Source: Pratylenchus scribneri
Lineage: Eukaryota > Nematoda > Chromadorea > Rhabditida > Pratylenchidae
DNA length: 64,000 nucleotides
Assembly (NCBI GenBank): GCA_030063045.1
Contig: JAQSEB010000090.1
Coordinates: 868,001 to 932,000 of the forward strand
Reading direction: 5' to 3'
In this document: positions 34,171 through 45,218 of the stretch, piece after piece
How the letters are laid out: each line of letters begins with the position of its first letter
Numbering within the stretch: position 1 is the stretch's first letter
The notes under the pieces: generated by a model
Seen by the model: only the letters and a program-made list of their open reading frames with translations
What the model was told of the DNA's origin: nothing
The model's database searches: none
Position numbers and translations under genes: made by a program

Positions 34171-37100
34171 ATGAAGTTCATCTTATTTACACTTTTTTGT
34201 CTGCTAATTTCCATAGCGGCAAATTCAATTGGACCGGTTGTGATGATCACGGGCGCAAATCGAGGTCTGGGTAAGGCCATTTTGGAATTGTTGGTTGAAG
34301 ACAAATCGGTGAAAGTGATTTTTGCCACCTACCGGGAAGGAAGCGACCATACGGTAAAATTTTTTGCTTTGCATAATTTATTAATAATTATTAAAAAAGA
34401 GAATTGTCCTTTCGATATTTAAGAATTTTGATCCATAATTCATGGAGAAAATATCATGTAAAAAATTGATTAGGCATTTAAATTGTCTTACATTAAATTC
34501 ATTATAAATCGTAAATCCTCTATTAATATCCCTAGGGCTACTATATTTCCAAGACCTTCTAAAAGTTGGTTTTTATTAGAGAGGGGTTTCTAATGGTGAG
34601 GCATTAATAGAGAATTTATGGCAATTCAAATAAAAAATCAATTTTAAAATAAATATAGGACATTCCGTTTTGAATGCTGTATCACTTAATTATTAGATTA
34701 ATTAGTCATTGCTCTGTTACATTATAGGTTAATATCAATCTGCTAATAACTTAATAATAAATTCTAGGACAGAGTTGGTTTCCGTATCAGAAAATCGATA
34801 TGTTACGCCGAATATTGGAAATTGACGAATTCCGGAAATCGTTAACGAATTCTGAAAATTCCCGTTTTCGTCAGGCTGGCTGCCGATTTCAAGAAATCGT
34901 TAACGAATTTGAGAAATTCCAGAATTCGTCAGCCCTTTTTGACGAATTCCAGAAATCGTCAACGAATTTTGGAAAAATGATATAAAATCAGAACAATAGG
35001 TAATAAAATTAGAAATAGCCTAAATAAAATCAGAACAGGCTTAAATTAAATCAGAATGGTGGAAACCAAATCAGAACACGCTGGAATAAAATCAGAACAA
35101 TGGGATATCATATCAAAAAGGGTGAAAATCAAATGAATAATTAGAATTATTATAAGAATAGTTAAAATTATTATCAGAAAAATCTGAATTCTAATTTTAT
35201 TCTGATTAAAACTTATTTTTTTAGTTCTGATTATTTTATGATAATAATTCTGACCATTCTGATATTAATTCTGACTATTCTGATTCGATTTCCCATGGTT
35301 CTGATTTTATTACGACCCGTTCTGATTTTATTTAAGCCTATTCTTATTTAGTTTCCACCCATTCTGATTTAATTTAAGCCTGTTCTGATTTTATTTAGGC
35401 TATTTCTGATTTTATTTCATTTTTCCAAAATTCGTTGACGATTTCTGGAATTCGTCAAAAAGGGCTGACGAATTCTGGAATTTCCCAAATTCGTTAATGA
35501 TTTCTGGAAATCGGCAGCCAGCCTGACGAAAACGGGAATTTCCAGAATTCGTTAACGATTTCCGGAATTCGTCAATTTCCAATATTCGGCGTAACAGATA
35601 CAATTTAAAGTCGAAATTGGAAATTTTGCTCTTTAAAACGATAATAAAAGAAAATGAAACCGTACCTAAAACCGATATCTTTTTAAGTACCGAAAAACCG
35701 GTTTTCCATAAATCCAGTTTAAAAACTGAACTCTTATGATAATTAATTTATGTTGCCTTATAATAATTACTTTCTACTTTATTTAGCGTCTAGAAGAGCT
35801 TGTCCAAACATTCAAGAATAATAAACATAAATTTGTGGGCAAGGTGAATATGGAAATGAGTGATGAAAAAAGTATGAAGAAGGGTCTTGAAGAAATGCGC
35901 GAAACGCTAAAGAATTTGGTTACGGAAAGAAAAGGCAAATTGATCGGAAGTAAGAATTAATTATAATTCTAATATATAGATACATACAAAAATTGCAAAA
36001 TAATACATTGAAAATAATTCAAACCAATAGATTTTGACTTTATAGAAAAACAAAATGCAATTCGAATAATATTTTGTCTATGTTTAATGTTCAAAATAGA
36101 GACCGGCACCGGACCGGATTTTTGCCAGATCCGGTCATTTTTGCCAGAATCCGGAATCCGGAGAAAAAATTTTATAACTGAATCCGGTCCGGAATCCCGC
36201 AGATGACATTTTGCCGGTCTCTAGTTCAAAAGCATCGATTAGAATATTTTGTCATTTTTTAAATTAGTCTTTTAAAAAGGGCAATTTTTTCCCCATTTTT
36301 TAAAATTTTTTTACTCAATTATTTATTTCTTTATACCAAAAGTAATTTTTTACTTCTAAAAAAATCAAAACCGGTTTATAAACCTTACAAACCTTATATA
36401 TATTTGTAGTTCTCAACGACATGTATCGATGGTTATATAATAAAAAATGTCTCATTTTTTACGCAATTTAAAACCAAAAAAGCAGAAATATGATTTAACC
36501 CGCTCAGTTTCAATTTAAATTAAACTACAAAATTATAGATATCAAACGAAGCATTTCGATGAGATCTACAAAAAGTATAAGGTTTGTAAGGTTTAATACC
36601 GTTTTCTGTTTTATTAGAAGTTAAACACTACTTTTTAGGGAAAAAAAGAATAAAAAAGATTTTTTTCTTAATCATTTTATGTGCCAAAAAAACTCATCAG
36701 AAAAATCTTTTCAAAATAAAAAAAAATTACCAGAGGAAATGGTCAACACATTGATCCACAATGCCGGCATTATGGATACTGCAATTGGCAAAGTGGATGA
36801 GAATGGCAAAATAACTGGAGAAGGAGCGCAAAAAGGCGTCCATCCTTTGGGTGTTGACCAGGGCTATGAAGCATTTTTGAAACATTTCATCGTCAACACC
36901 GTTGCACCAGCTTTCATCACATCGGTGTGTTCTGCTTTTTATATGAAACAAAATAATTTATGAAATTCTGCAATTATTTTAGAGAATTTATTAAAAATGT
37001 AATAATTATTGTATTAAAAAATGAAATTTTTGAAAAATTTTTTAAAATTAGCATTCCCAATGATTGATGTAAATTAGAAATTATGATGAAAAGTTGGGCA

Positions 37101-38369
37101 AACCGTTATTTCTGCAAAATTGATTTATGATTTTCAAAAGTGCATTTTTCGGTTTCTCCTATTTTCGGTCATTTTTGAGCAAAAATTATCAAATTCCCAT
37201 TTTTAATTGCATCAATTTTCCGAAAACGACCTTAAACAACATTATTAGAAATGTTAAAAACTAATCTTGCCTAATCCTTTTTTCTAATTTATGTTAATCT
37301 TGATAAACCAAAATGCCAACATTTATCATGTCATAAAAAAATGGTGTCATTTGCTCACAAAAAGATGGTCAAATAATAATTAAATTTGGTCATTTTCATT
37401 TTTAGGCATTTGAATTATTTTCTAAAATTTTTTGTAAATTTTTGACATAAAATAAAATTAAATTTAAATGAAACAATATGAAATTTTATAAAATGTTAAT
37501 TTTCATGTTTAAGCATCCAAATTATTTGTAGAATTTTTTAATGAAATTTTTAACGTAGAACGAATTAATTAAATTGAATAATATTATAATTTAATTTTTA
37601 TTTAATAGAATTTGAAAGATTTGCTCGATAAAAGTGACACATCGCCCCGAGTGGTCTTCATAAGTTCAACGATCAGTTTGTTGGAATTATTCGGAGGCAC
37701 ACGTCAAGTCCAAAATGTGGCCTATCCAATGAGCAAAGTGCGTTATTTATTTATTTTTAAAATGTCAAAAAATTTAATCTAACCTGACAATAAATATCAA
37801 AAAATAGCCATTTTCTTTGGGTGGCATTTCTTATGAAATATTTTTATTGATTTTTAAAATTCCGAAATTTATTTAAATTGAACAACCTTACTAATTTTAC
37901 AAAAATTTTTAGTCAGCCCTGAATGCATATATGCTCTATTTGTCGGATATTAAAACACCCAAACAAAAGGAAACAGCGAAAGAAAAATTTCAAAAATTAT
38001 ATGTGGCCTATCCAGAACAATGTGATAGGAAGGAAATGATGAAAGAATGGATTACATTTTCGCTTTGCCCCGGTGAATTTTTTTTATCATTTCCTTCCCT
38101 TCTCCTCTAATTTAAAAAATTTAACAGGTTGGGTCGAGACTGATATGGGCAATTTGGCATTGACAAAGGATTCGGCCAATTCCAAAATAAAAATCCAAAA
38201 GGAAAATGTGGCCGCCAAACGTGTCCTCCATGCAATTCGTACAAAAACACGAAAGGACAGTGGAAATTTCTATTCTTTGGCAACCGAATCCGAAAAAGCT
38301 GAAGCCTGGGAGGTTGTTTGGCGAAAGGATTTGAAGAATGAACACATTCATCTACGTAGTAAACTATAA
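34171..38369 (+). CDS. Secreted or ER short-chain dehydrogenase/reductase (SDR)
   Basis: Six exons: 34171-34353, 35787-35949, 36734-36924, 37609-37737, 37913-38072 and 38128-38369 (1068 nt, 355 residues). The N-terminus MKFILFTLFCLLISIAAN is a signal peptide. The Rossmann cofactor motif is TGANRGLG near residue 30, followed by HNAG, the catalytic Ser in FISSTIS, Tyr and Lys in AYPMSK, and CPGWVETDMG, the usual SDR segment after the active site. The family uses NAD(P)H to oxidise or reduce carbonyls, steroids or lipids; the substrate cannot be inferred. The closest general type is the sniffer/carbonyl-reductase-like classical SDRs, which normally lack a signal peptide. An insertion of about 45 residues between NAG and the next strand makes it longer than usual. 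Introns 1 and 2 carry transposon-derived elements. Confidence 0.92.
34508..34623. repeat. Small inverted-repeat element in SDR intron 1
   Basis: CGTAAATCCTCTATTAATAT at the left pairs with ATTAATAGAGAATTTATGGC at the right, about 115 bp. It is related in its ends to the TACCGTAAAT family. Confidence 0.5.
34801..35596. mobile_element. 796-bp foldback DNA element, 4-bp target duplication GATA
   Basis: It starts TGTTACGCCGAATATTGG and ends with the exact inverse (CCAATATTCGGCGTAACA), and the arms stay complementary for about 190 bp, then more loosely (ATCAGAAC/GTTCTGAT words) to the centre. GATA at 34797-34800 and again at 35597-35600 is a perfect 4-bp target duplication. It encodes no protein; the open frames in each arm are mirror images. 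TGTNR ends and 4-bp duplications are features described for Ginger-type DNA transposons, so a non-autonomous Ginger-like element is a reasonable guess. It sits inside an older MITE (family of 33682-34092) within SDR intron 1. Confidence 0.85.
36097..36223. mobile_element. 127-bp hAT-type MITE with 8-bp target duplication
   Basis: The ends TAGAGACCGGCA and TGCCGGTCTCTA are perfect 12-bp inverted repeats with a TAGNG start. The direct repeat GTTCAAAA flanks it at 36089-36096 and 36224-36231. CCGGATTC-like words fill the interior. It lies in SDR intron 2. Confidence 0.9.
36362..36628. repeat. Foldback element in SDR intron 2
   Basis: AAACCTTACAAACCTTATAT at the left mirrors TATAAGGTTTGTAAGGTTTA at the right, with GATGAGATCTACAAA inside. 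Same family as 32205-32690. Confidence 0.65.
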
Positions 38370-39511
38370 ATTGAAAAATTCGCTGTTCCGTTTTAAAAAA
38401 TTTCTTTTCGGTTTCTCTTCAATTTTTATTTATTCCTGAACAAAAAATTGGCATTTATAAATTTTATCAATTATATAAAATCATTTTTTAATTGGAAATG
38501 GAATTGTGAGATGGCTAATCGATGTCGAAAATATTATTTTTCAATATCGTATAATATAAATTATTCATTTTGTTGTTAAAAATTACGCAACAATCATATT
38601 CATATTCACTTTTCTAAAAAAAAAATTTACAAATGTTTCAAATTTAAATCAATCTATCACCGAAACACCGAATACTACCCCCCTCTCCCATTCTTATCTT
38701 ATAAATTTGATCTAATTATAATTTATGCAATTAAAAATTCGGTTTTGAGGATGAACGGAAGAATATTCTTTATGATTTTTTCTTGACATAAATCAAAAAA
38801 TCAAAAATTTTCGAAGTCATATAGTCAAGGTGGATGGATAATTGGGCATCGGACAATTGGGCATCGGACAATTGGGCACCAGCCTAATTCGGACAATTGG
38901 GCACGGATAAATGGGCACAAGCGGACAAATGGGCATCAAATAAAATTTTCATAATTCTTTTTATGTTAGTGATTAGGGTTAGGGCTAGAATTAGGGTTTA
39001 GGCTAGGGTTCGGACTTCGGAGCATAGGGAAACGACGGGGAAGTCAAACAGCGCCTTAATTCATACCAAATAATTGAAACTATTTTTATTGCGGTGACCA
39101 ATTATCCGCTTTTGCCCATTTATCCATGCCCAATTATCCGAATTTAGCTTGTGCCCAATTGTCCGGTGCCCAGTTGTCGGTAAACATAATATAAAACCAT
39201 ATGTTTGAAAAATTTTCAAGGGAATATAGTCAATGAGGGACTAATCATATATTTGAATAAGTATTTGTTGTCAACCGATAACCAAATTATAAACTGCTTT
39301 GTCTAATGATAGTCTTAAAAAATACGGACTTTTTTCTACTATATACATGATAAGTTGAGGCCAAAAAATAGATAAAAATTTATAGAAAATTACAAATCAA
39401 AAAAAGTAAAATGTTTTTACAATGAAAATAATTTATAATAAATCCAGAATCCACATTTTTCCAATTGTGGTGTACCCTCTTCTCCTCTCAATTCGGCAGT
39501 GTTTAATCCAA
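38370..39511. other. Intergenic between SDR and GS-like A 3' ends
   Basis: The two genes converge. Apart from the foldback element at 38833-39182, I see only AT-rich sequence. Confidence 0.5.
38833..39182. repeat. Foldback element with ACAATTGGGCA repeats and TTAGGG-like centre
   Basis: The left part has GGACAATTGGGCATC-type words five to six times; the right part has the inverse GCCCAATTGTCC, GCCCATTTATCC and GCCCAATTATCC. The centre (about 38965-39012) reads TTAGGGTTAGGGCTAGAA and TTAGGGTTTAGGCTAGGG, degenerate telomere-like text. About 350 bp; probably a non-autonomous transposon. Confidence 0.7.
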
Positions 39512-42507
39512 TCAACGATTTCCATGTTCAAATTCGTCCTTAGCAAAAAGAACGAGCGAATCGGCGCCACCATATCCGGATGAAATGTTGCATTGAGCTT
39601 TACTAGACAACTGAAAAAATATATAAAATTAATTTAAAAGAAATCAAAATATATTTGGGAAAAATTATAATTCCTCTAATTAGTCCCCTCGCCTTTGTTC
39701 GGCCAAAATAGCCATCATAATCATTGAATTCAATTTTATGATGCAATTGGCCATTCTCTTTTTTAGTCACCGCTAACAATGATCCATAAATGCTGATTTC
39801 GGTGTCCATTTCGTCAATGTGAATGTTGCTTTCGGCAATTGGTGGTTGGGGGATGATGGCATTCTTATGAGGAAAAATTAATAAATTTAATCAATTTTGA
39901 TTAAGGAAGTAAATAAAATACAAAAATAGCGATTTTTCGATTAATTTCATTTCAGTCCGAAAATTATGAACATTTTTTCATCGAAATTTCGATTTTAGGT
40001 ATTTTGAATGAAACAAAAAATCGTTTAAAATATATAAAATGATTTTTTGATATGAATCCTTATTCCTTACAAATATTTTTTTTTTCTGTCTTTTAGACTA
40101 ATAAATTTCAAGGCAATTAATTTATTCAAAGCATGTTTTAATTGTTTAGCTAAATAAAATGATTTGATTAAGTATAAAAAATGTAAAAATTTAAATGAAA
40201 TTTTTTGGTTTCTTTCATTTCGGTACGAAATTTCGAAAATTTTTGGACCATCGAAATTTCGAACTGCGATTTTCTATTTTACATCAATCCCGACCTGTTA
40301 AAAAGTAGTCAAATTTTCTAAATATCCCTGTCTTTAACTACCTTATATAAATCCCTAATAAATACATACCCGAATACGGAATGGCTTGATTCTCTTTTGA
40401 AGAATATATTTGCTTAATTCAGATGGATTTTGTCTAATTCCCTTCAAAATCTTGGTCATTTCCTCCTCAAAATAAATGCCTCCTCCGCCATCGGTGTTCG
40501 TCTTGAGCACATATCCCTCTGGATTTTTAATGGCCATTTCCACAAATTGTCCATCATCTTTCCCATCTAATGTCCACATTTCAATGAAAGTGCTTCGCAA
40601 TTTTTTAATTAATTTGAGTTTGTATTTTCCTTTTAAATATTTCTCCGTGACTCCTGGTTTAGCCAATTCTTGTTGAACTGTTTTGGAGCCCATCAAATGT
40701 AAATACACATTGGGCGACATTATCGCCGTTGACATTTCCATTTCCCCACGAATGTGCCATTCTTCGTCCCGTGTGAAATGTTCCGGTTTGAAACCGTCCT
40801 TTGGGAAATTTGTGGAATTATTCTATTAATTTACAATATTGACAATAAATTACCCTAAATTTTATTTATTTTCTAGATCATTTAATTCCGCCTATTTCTA
40901 AAAACATTTAATTCTGCCTAACTTTGTCTTTTTAGGATAAGAAAAAAACATTTTGAAATGATTCTATAATTAATCTCCATTTTAATCATTTCCTCTTGAT
41001 CTTTTACCTGAAAATGGGCGATTGCCACTTTTCTTTTGCTGCCACCTTTCTCTGAATGATAATATAAATGATGTTTTCCATTTTCATTCACCACACTCAA
41101 TTTTTGGGTCATTTCTTCAAATGTAATTGACTTCACCAGTGGATTATCCCCTTTGGCCCATGCAATATCCTCTAGTTTAAATTGGGACCAAAGCAATTGC
41201 TCAAAATGGCAATAGTGTTTCCGCTTTGTGACGGAAATGAGCAGAATAACGGCATCTGGTGCCGAGTATATTTCATTGAATTTTTTCCATGCTTGATAGA
41301 GGGCATTCGCTTGTTTTTCTAATATTTCATTTTGAGGGATTTCTGCCTTTGTCAATAATTCAGGCAATTGGACTTGGGCATGTTTCACTTTGTCCAAAAT
41401 GCGTTTATGCATTAAACTTATTTGATGGCCCCAGCCTGAACCCTTTCCAATGGAATTCGTAGCTTCAATCTAACAGAAAAATATTTAATATTACTGAAAA
41501 ATTTTATTTTTTTGAATTAATTATTAAAATCAAAAAATGCCTTATCAAATTTTTAGAATATCCCCCAAAATTATAATTATTTAACCTGTTTAAGCTGGAT
41601 TTCCTTAGTATGGGCATCCTCATCAGTCAAATAATCCGATCTTTGGAGGATCAATGAGATTGGATTCCGTCGACCCTCTTTTTCAACTTTTTCCATAATT
41701 TTAACCATTCCCGCCGTCAATGTGTCCGATTTGATTGTTTCTTTAGTGGATTTTAACAAAAATGGAATATCATAGGAAGCACGCAAATGCAATTCGGCCA
41801 TCAATTTTTGCACCTTTGTTGGAATTTAATTGAATTCTATTTTTTAAATTATTCCACCTCTTTGGCCATTTCAAACAATTGCTTGGGATACGGTGATGGG
41901 AGCAATGTTGAGCTGACCGAAATTGAATGGTGATTGCTCAAATTATTTGAATCGACCAGTTTCCTTTTCTTATTAGCCTCTCTTTTATGTCGAAGATTTT
42001 GATGCTTACCATTGCTCAACATTCCTTCAATGGGCCCATTTCCTACGGCATTGGCTTCATCAGCCTTTTCCTCTTCAGCAATTTCTTCATATTGTTCCTT
42101 GTTGATCATCAGAAATCCTGTAAATTTTTCACTTTTTGGCCATTTTTCAGGAAAGAAATTAAGGTTGAATAAGCCTATGTTAATTTCTTCTTAATGTTTT
42201 TGTCTAAATTATATTTGTCGAGGATATAAAGGAGAAAAAGTTTTAGGATGTCATGTTTTTGGGGTTACTACTTGAGTGAGTTAATTTTTGTTTGAATTCT
42301 TGTGGATGGATTACCATTAAGATGAGCAAAATCCACAAAATAATTGGACAATTTTTCCAAATTTAATCCTTTGGTTGCCTCTTCCACAAAATTCCGAACA
42401 TACGACGCCGACTTCTGGTGATCAACTTTTGGGGCCCCATTCGACAAGCCGGAGAGAAATAGAAGGGGAAGGAAAACAAAAATAATAAATTGAGAGGAGA
42501 AATTCAT
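39512..42507 (-). CDS. Secreted glutathione synthetase-like protein, copy A
   Basis: Seven exons: 42315-42507, 41858-42117, 41586-41813, 41008-41469, 40370-40798, 39693-39863 and 39512-39610 (1842 nt, 613 residues). It starts with a signal peptide (MNFSSQFIIFVFLPLLFLSG). GS landmarks in order are STLLPSPYPKQLFEMA, RSDYLTDE, QLKQIEATNSIG, FQDGFKP, GSKTVQQELAKPGV, KTNTDGGGGIYFEEEM, YILQKRIKPF, EISIYGSLL, GRTK and GGADSLVLF. The housekeeping enzyme joins gamma-Glu-Cys and Gly with ATP in the cytosol. Here a secretion signal is present and several substrate residues are changed, as in the GS-like effector family of cyst and reniform nematodes. The in-frame upstream ATG at 42543 was rejected because copies B and C start at MNF. 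The last intron has a GC donor. It is head-to-head with copy B. Confidence 0.92.
39611..39692 (-). other. GC-AG intron in GS-like A (intron 6)
   Basis: Exon 6 ends CGAACAAAG and the intron begins GCGAGG. Copies B and C have ACTAAG|GTGATT at the same place. The acceptor TTTTTTCAG is normal and exon 7 keeps phase 0. If GC is not used, the protein would read through into a short different tail. Confidence 0.65.
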
Positions 42508-45218
42508 TTTATTTTTGATTTGGGTAAATGAATTTCGAGGCAATTCAAAGTAAATGATTTGTGAGTGATGGAAGGATGGATTTGATTTTTCAATCCAAAT
42601 GACAATAATTTTATATTGCCATTTGCCAGGCTTACTAAATTTTTATTTCTGGCGGAAATAACATTGACTCTTGCGCTCGCGCGCGCCGTTCATTTCTTGG
42701 TTTTTGCAGTTTGCACTGTTTGTTTTGCTTTTCGTCACTTTTCTTTGAAAGCATTAATTGAAAGCAATAATAAAAAAAACTTTTTGAATTTTTCAAATTC
42801 AAAAAATCTGTAATCCTCAATGTTGTGAAATTCAATGACGATTTCATTAATGAGAGTTAGGAATAGAGAAAGGCAGCAAAATGGGTGGTAAAAAGAGAAG
42901 AAAAATTCGTGGGAAGGAAAATGTATGTATGCTCTTCAAAGATCAACAGAAACCCTATGAATTAGGTGGCCAAATTCCTGCACCAAAATGGGTTGATCAA
43001 CAGAAACCAATAATAGCCAAATTATTGAGCCAAAATACCGTGATATTCAATATTCAATAAAATCCGTAAAATACAATGCCGTGAAATTCAATGTGTTTTC
43101 ATAAAATCAACAAAGAAATAAAAGAAAGAAGAGGACTAAAGCGGAAGGAAAAATATAGAAAATTCGGGGGATTCTGAAGAACGGAAATAACCAAAATACG
43201 GCTGATCTGATAAAGGGAAAATCAAATTCATATCAAAATACGGTTGATCAACGGAAAGCTATGAATTGGATGACCAAATTCATTCTTCCGGCCTAGGAAA
43301 AAAAACAAATAAGACCAACAATTTTCCCTATTTTGATAATATAATGAACCAAAAATTAACGATTTGCTATGGAAAATTTGATGCCTCAAAGTCATAAATA
43401 GATGGAGGATGGCCAAATTGGAGATTGGAGGATGATAGGATGAGGAAGGCATTCGCTGTGTTTGCGTGAGGAGGAGGGGAGGTATAGGAATTGGTATAGA
43501 GCCAAAATCCAACCATCATGAATTTGAATGAAGAACCGTTGACCGTTGAGAGTGGATTATGAAGTTTGGGGATTTTTGAACTGCTCTCTTGAATGAGAAC
43601 ACAATGAACGGAATTGGGGGAAAGATGGATGTTATTCTGCTAAATTAGAGAAAAAATAATTTGACAGAATTTTTGTCATTCTTTCACAATTCTCATTCTA
43701 TTTTTTGTAAAATATTATAATTAATTTATAAAATCCAGTTTCAATGTTCTTATTTAAAAAATTACTCTGAGAAAGTAGGTTGGGATCATTTCGATGCGCC
43801 ACATCGGTCCATCAGAGCGCCTTTTATCCAATTTAAATGATCTTAAATGCATTAAATAGCTCTAATTATTGTCAATACATTAATGTATTGATCATCCAAA
43901 AATGTAAGGTATTGGCTAAGTTGTGGTAAAAAAAACTTGGAAAAATCGCCTACATTTTTGTATTTATTGCCATATCTTGGCCAAAACATTAAGTTTTTGA
44001 TGATCAATTTATCAATTTGTTGTCAGAACATAAACATATTTAATGCACTTTTTTTAGATCATTTAAATTGGTTAAATGGCAGGTGAGCTATGGCTTGTCA
44101 AAATAGATGAGACCGAAGTGGCCGAGACCGAAATGTCCCTCGCCTACAAAATTGGATTAGATTTCAGAAAATCGAAGCTAATTAAAAACAAAATTGGGAA
44201 TTTTTGCTCTTTAAACCGAAAATAAGGGAAACGAAAACCAATATTTTTAGAAAAAAAATTTAAACCGACTCTCCCTACTTTAGAGCTTTAGACCTCTAGA
44301 GAAAAGGAAAGAAGATGAATTTTGTTTTGGTTTAAGGATCATTTCCTTATGATTTCATTTAATCGGACGCGCGTTCGAGCCATCCTTTTTGCCAATTGGC
44401 CCAATGCCAAATGCCTTTGGCTCATATTTGATTACACCTGATTTAGTCAGTCAGATGATTATTTCCCATGGCGCGAATAATATGACTTTATTTTGCTTTC
44501 ACTCATTCGTCCTTCCCTTCATCCGGTTTGCACGCTCCTTGATGGCCGCCCTATGCGAGCGCCCATCATAATGTCCATATTCCACAATCAAATATGAGCA
44601 CTAAAATTCCATAGGATATAGTCAACAATCGTAGGCGGCATTCATAAGAGCGAAGGTAAGCGCGAACGGCCTTGAACTCCGGATATTTTGGTATGAAATG
44701 CATGATTTTGAGAAACAATATGCTGCCATACCTCAATGAATCTGCGCTTCGCCGTGCGGATTTTGAGGAGTATTCCATTTTTCCTCAAATTGTGGTAAAT
44801 TTGAATTTTCGATATTTTACGGATTGCGAATTTTTGTCGAATTCTCCAATCTCTAATCGAAAAGATTAAATTTCACAATCGAACTCAAAACGGACAGATC
44901 AGGTGATCAGTGACGCTCGCGTGTCATTGTGAATGAAAATTGAGGTGATTAATGTTTTTTCCCTTATTATATAAAAATGAACACTTCCTTTTCTCCTATA
45001 GATGTGAACATTTTTAGTGCTTAAAAGTAGGAGTTAGGGAAAAATAAAAACAGGAAATAAACAAATTATGACATCCGAATTCCGAACCCCAGATTTAGCT
45101 AAGCACAAAACCAAAGGAACCATTATAAATTTGGGCGAATTTTAATGGAATTCTCCACAATAAGTTCGATCCCGATTCCTAATCATAATTCTCGCTCCCC
45201 CAAATAAATCAAAACAAA
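42508..45218. other. Shared upstream region between head-to-head GS-like A and B
   Basis: No gene is supported. Blocks recur in the B-C spacer, for example TGATCAACAGAAACC (about 42995 and 48240), GAATTAGGTGGCCA versus GAATTGAGTGGCCA, and TTTTTGCCAATTGGCC plus CCAATGCCAAATG (44390 and 48945). They show that the spacer was duplicated with the gene. 44163-44282 is a copy of the MITE family that also lies before the SDR gene. Confidence 0.6.

Noticed and set aside
34800..35603. Two similar 60-codon peptides on opposite strands (LRRILEIDEFRKSLTNS)
   Set aside because: They are the two arms of a foldback DNA element inside an intron, not genes.
42508..42543. Upstream in-frame ATG for GS-like A adding MPRNSFTQIKNK
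   Set aside because: It would place charged residues before the signal peptide, and copies B and C both start at MNF.
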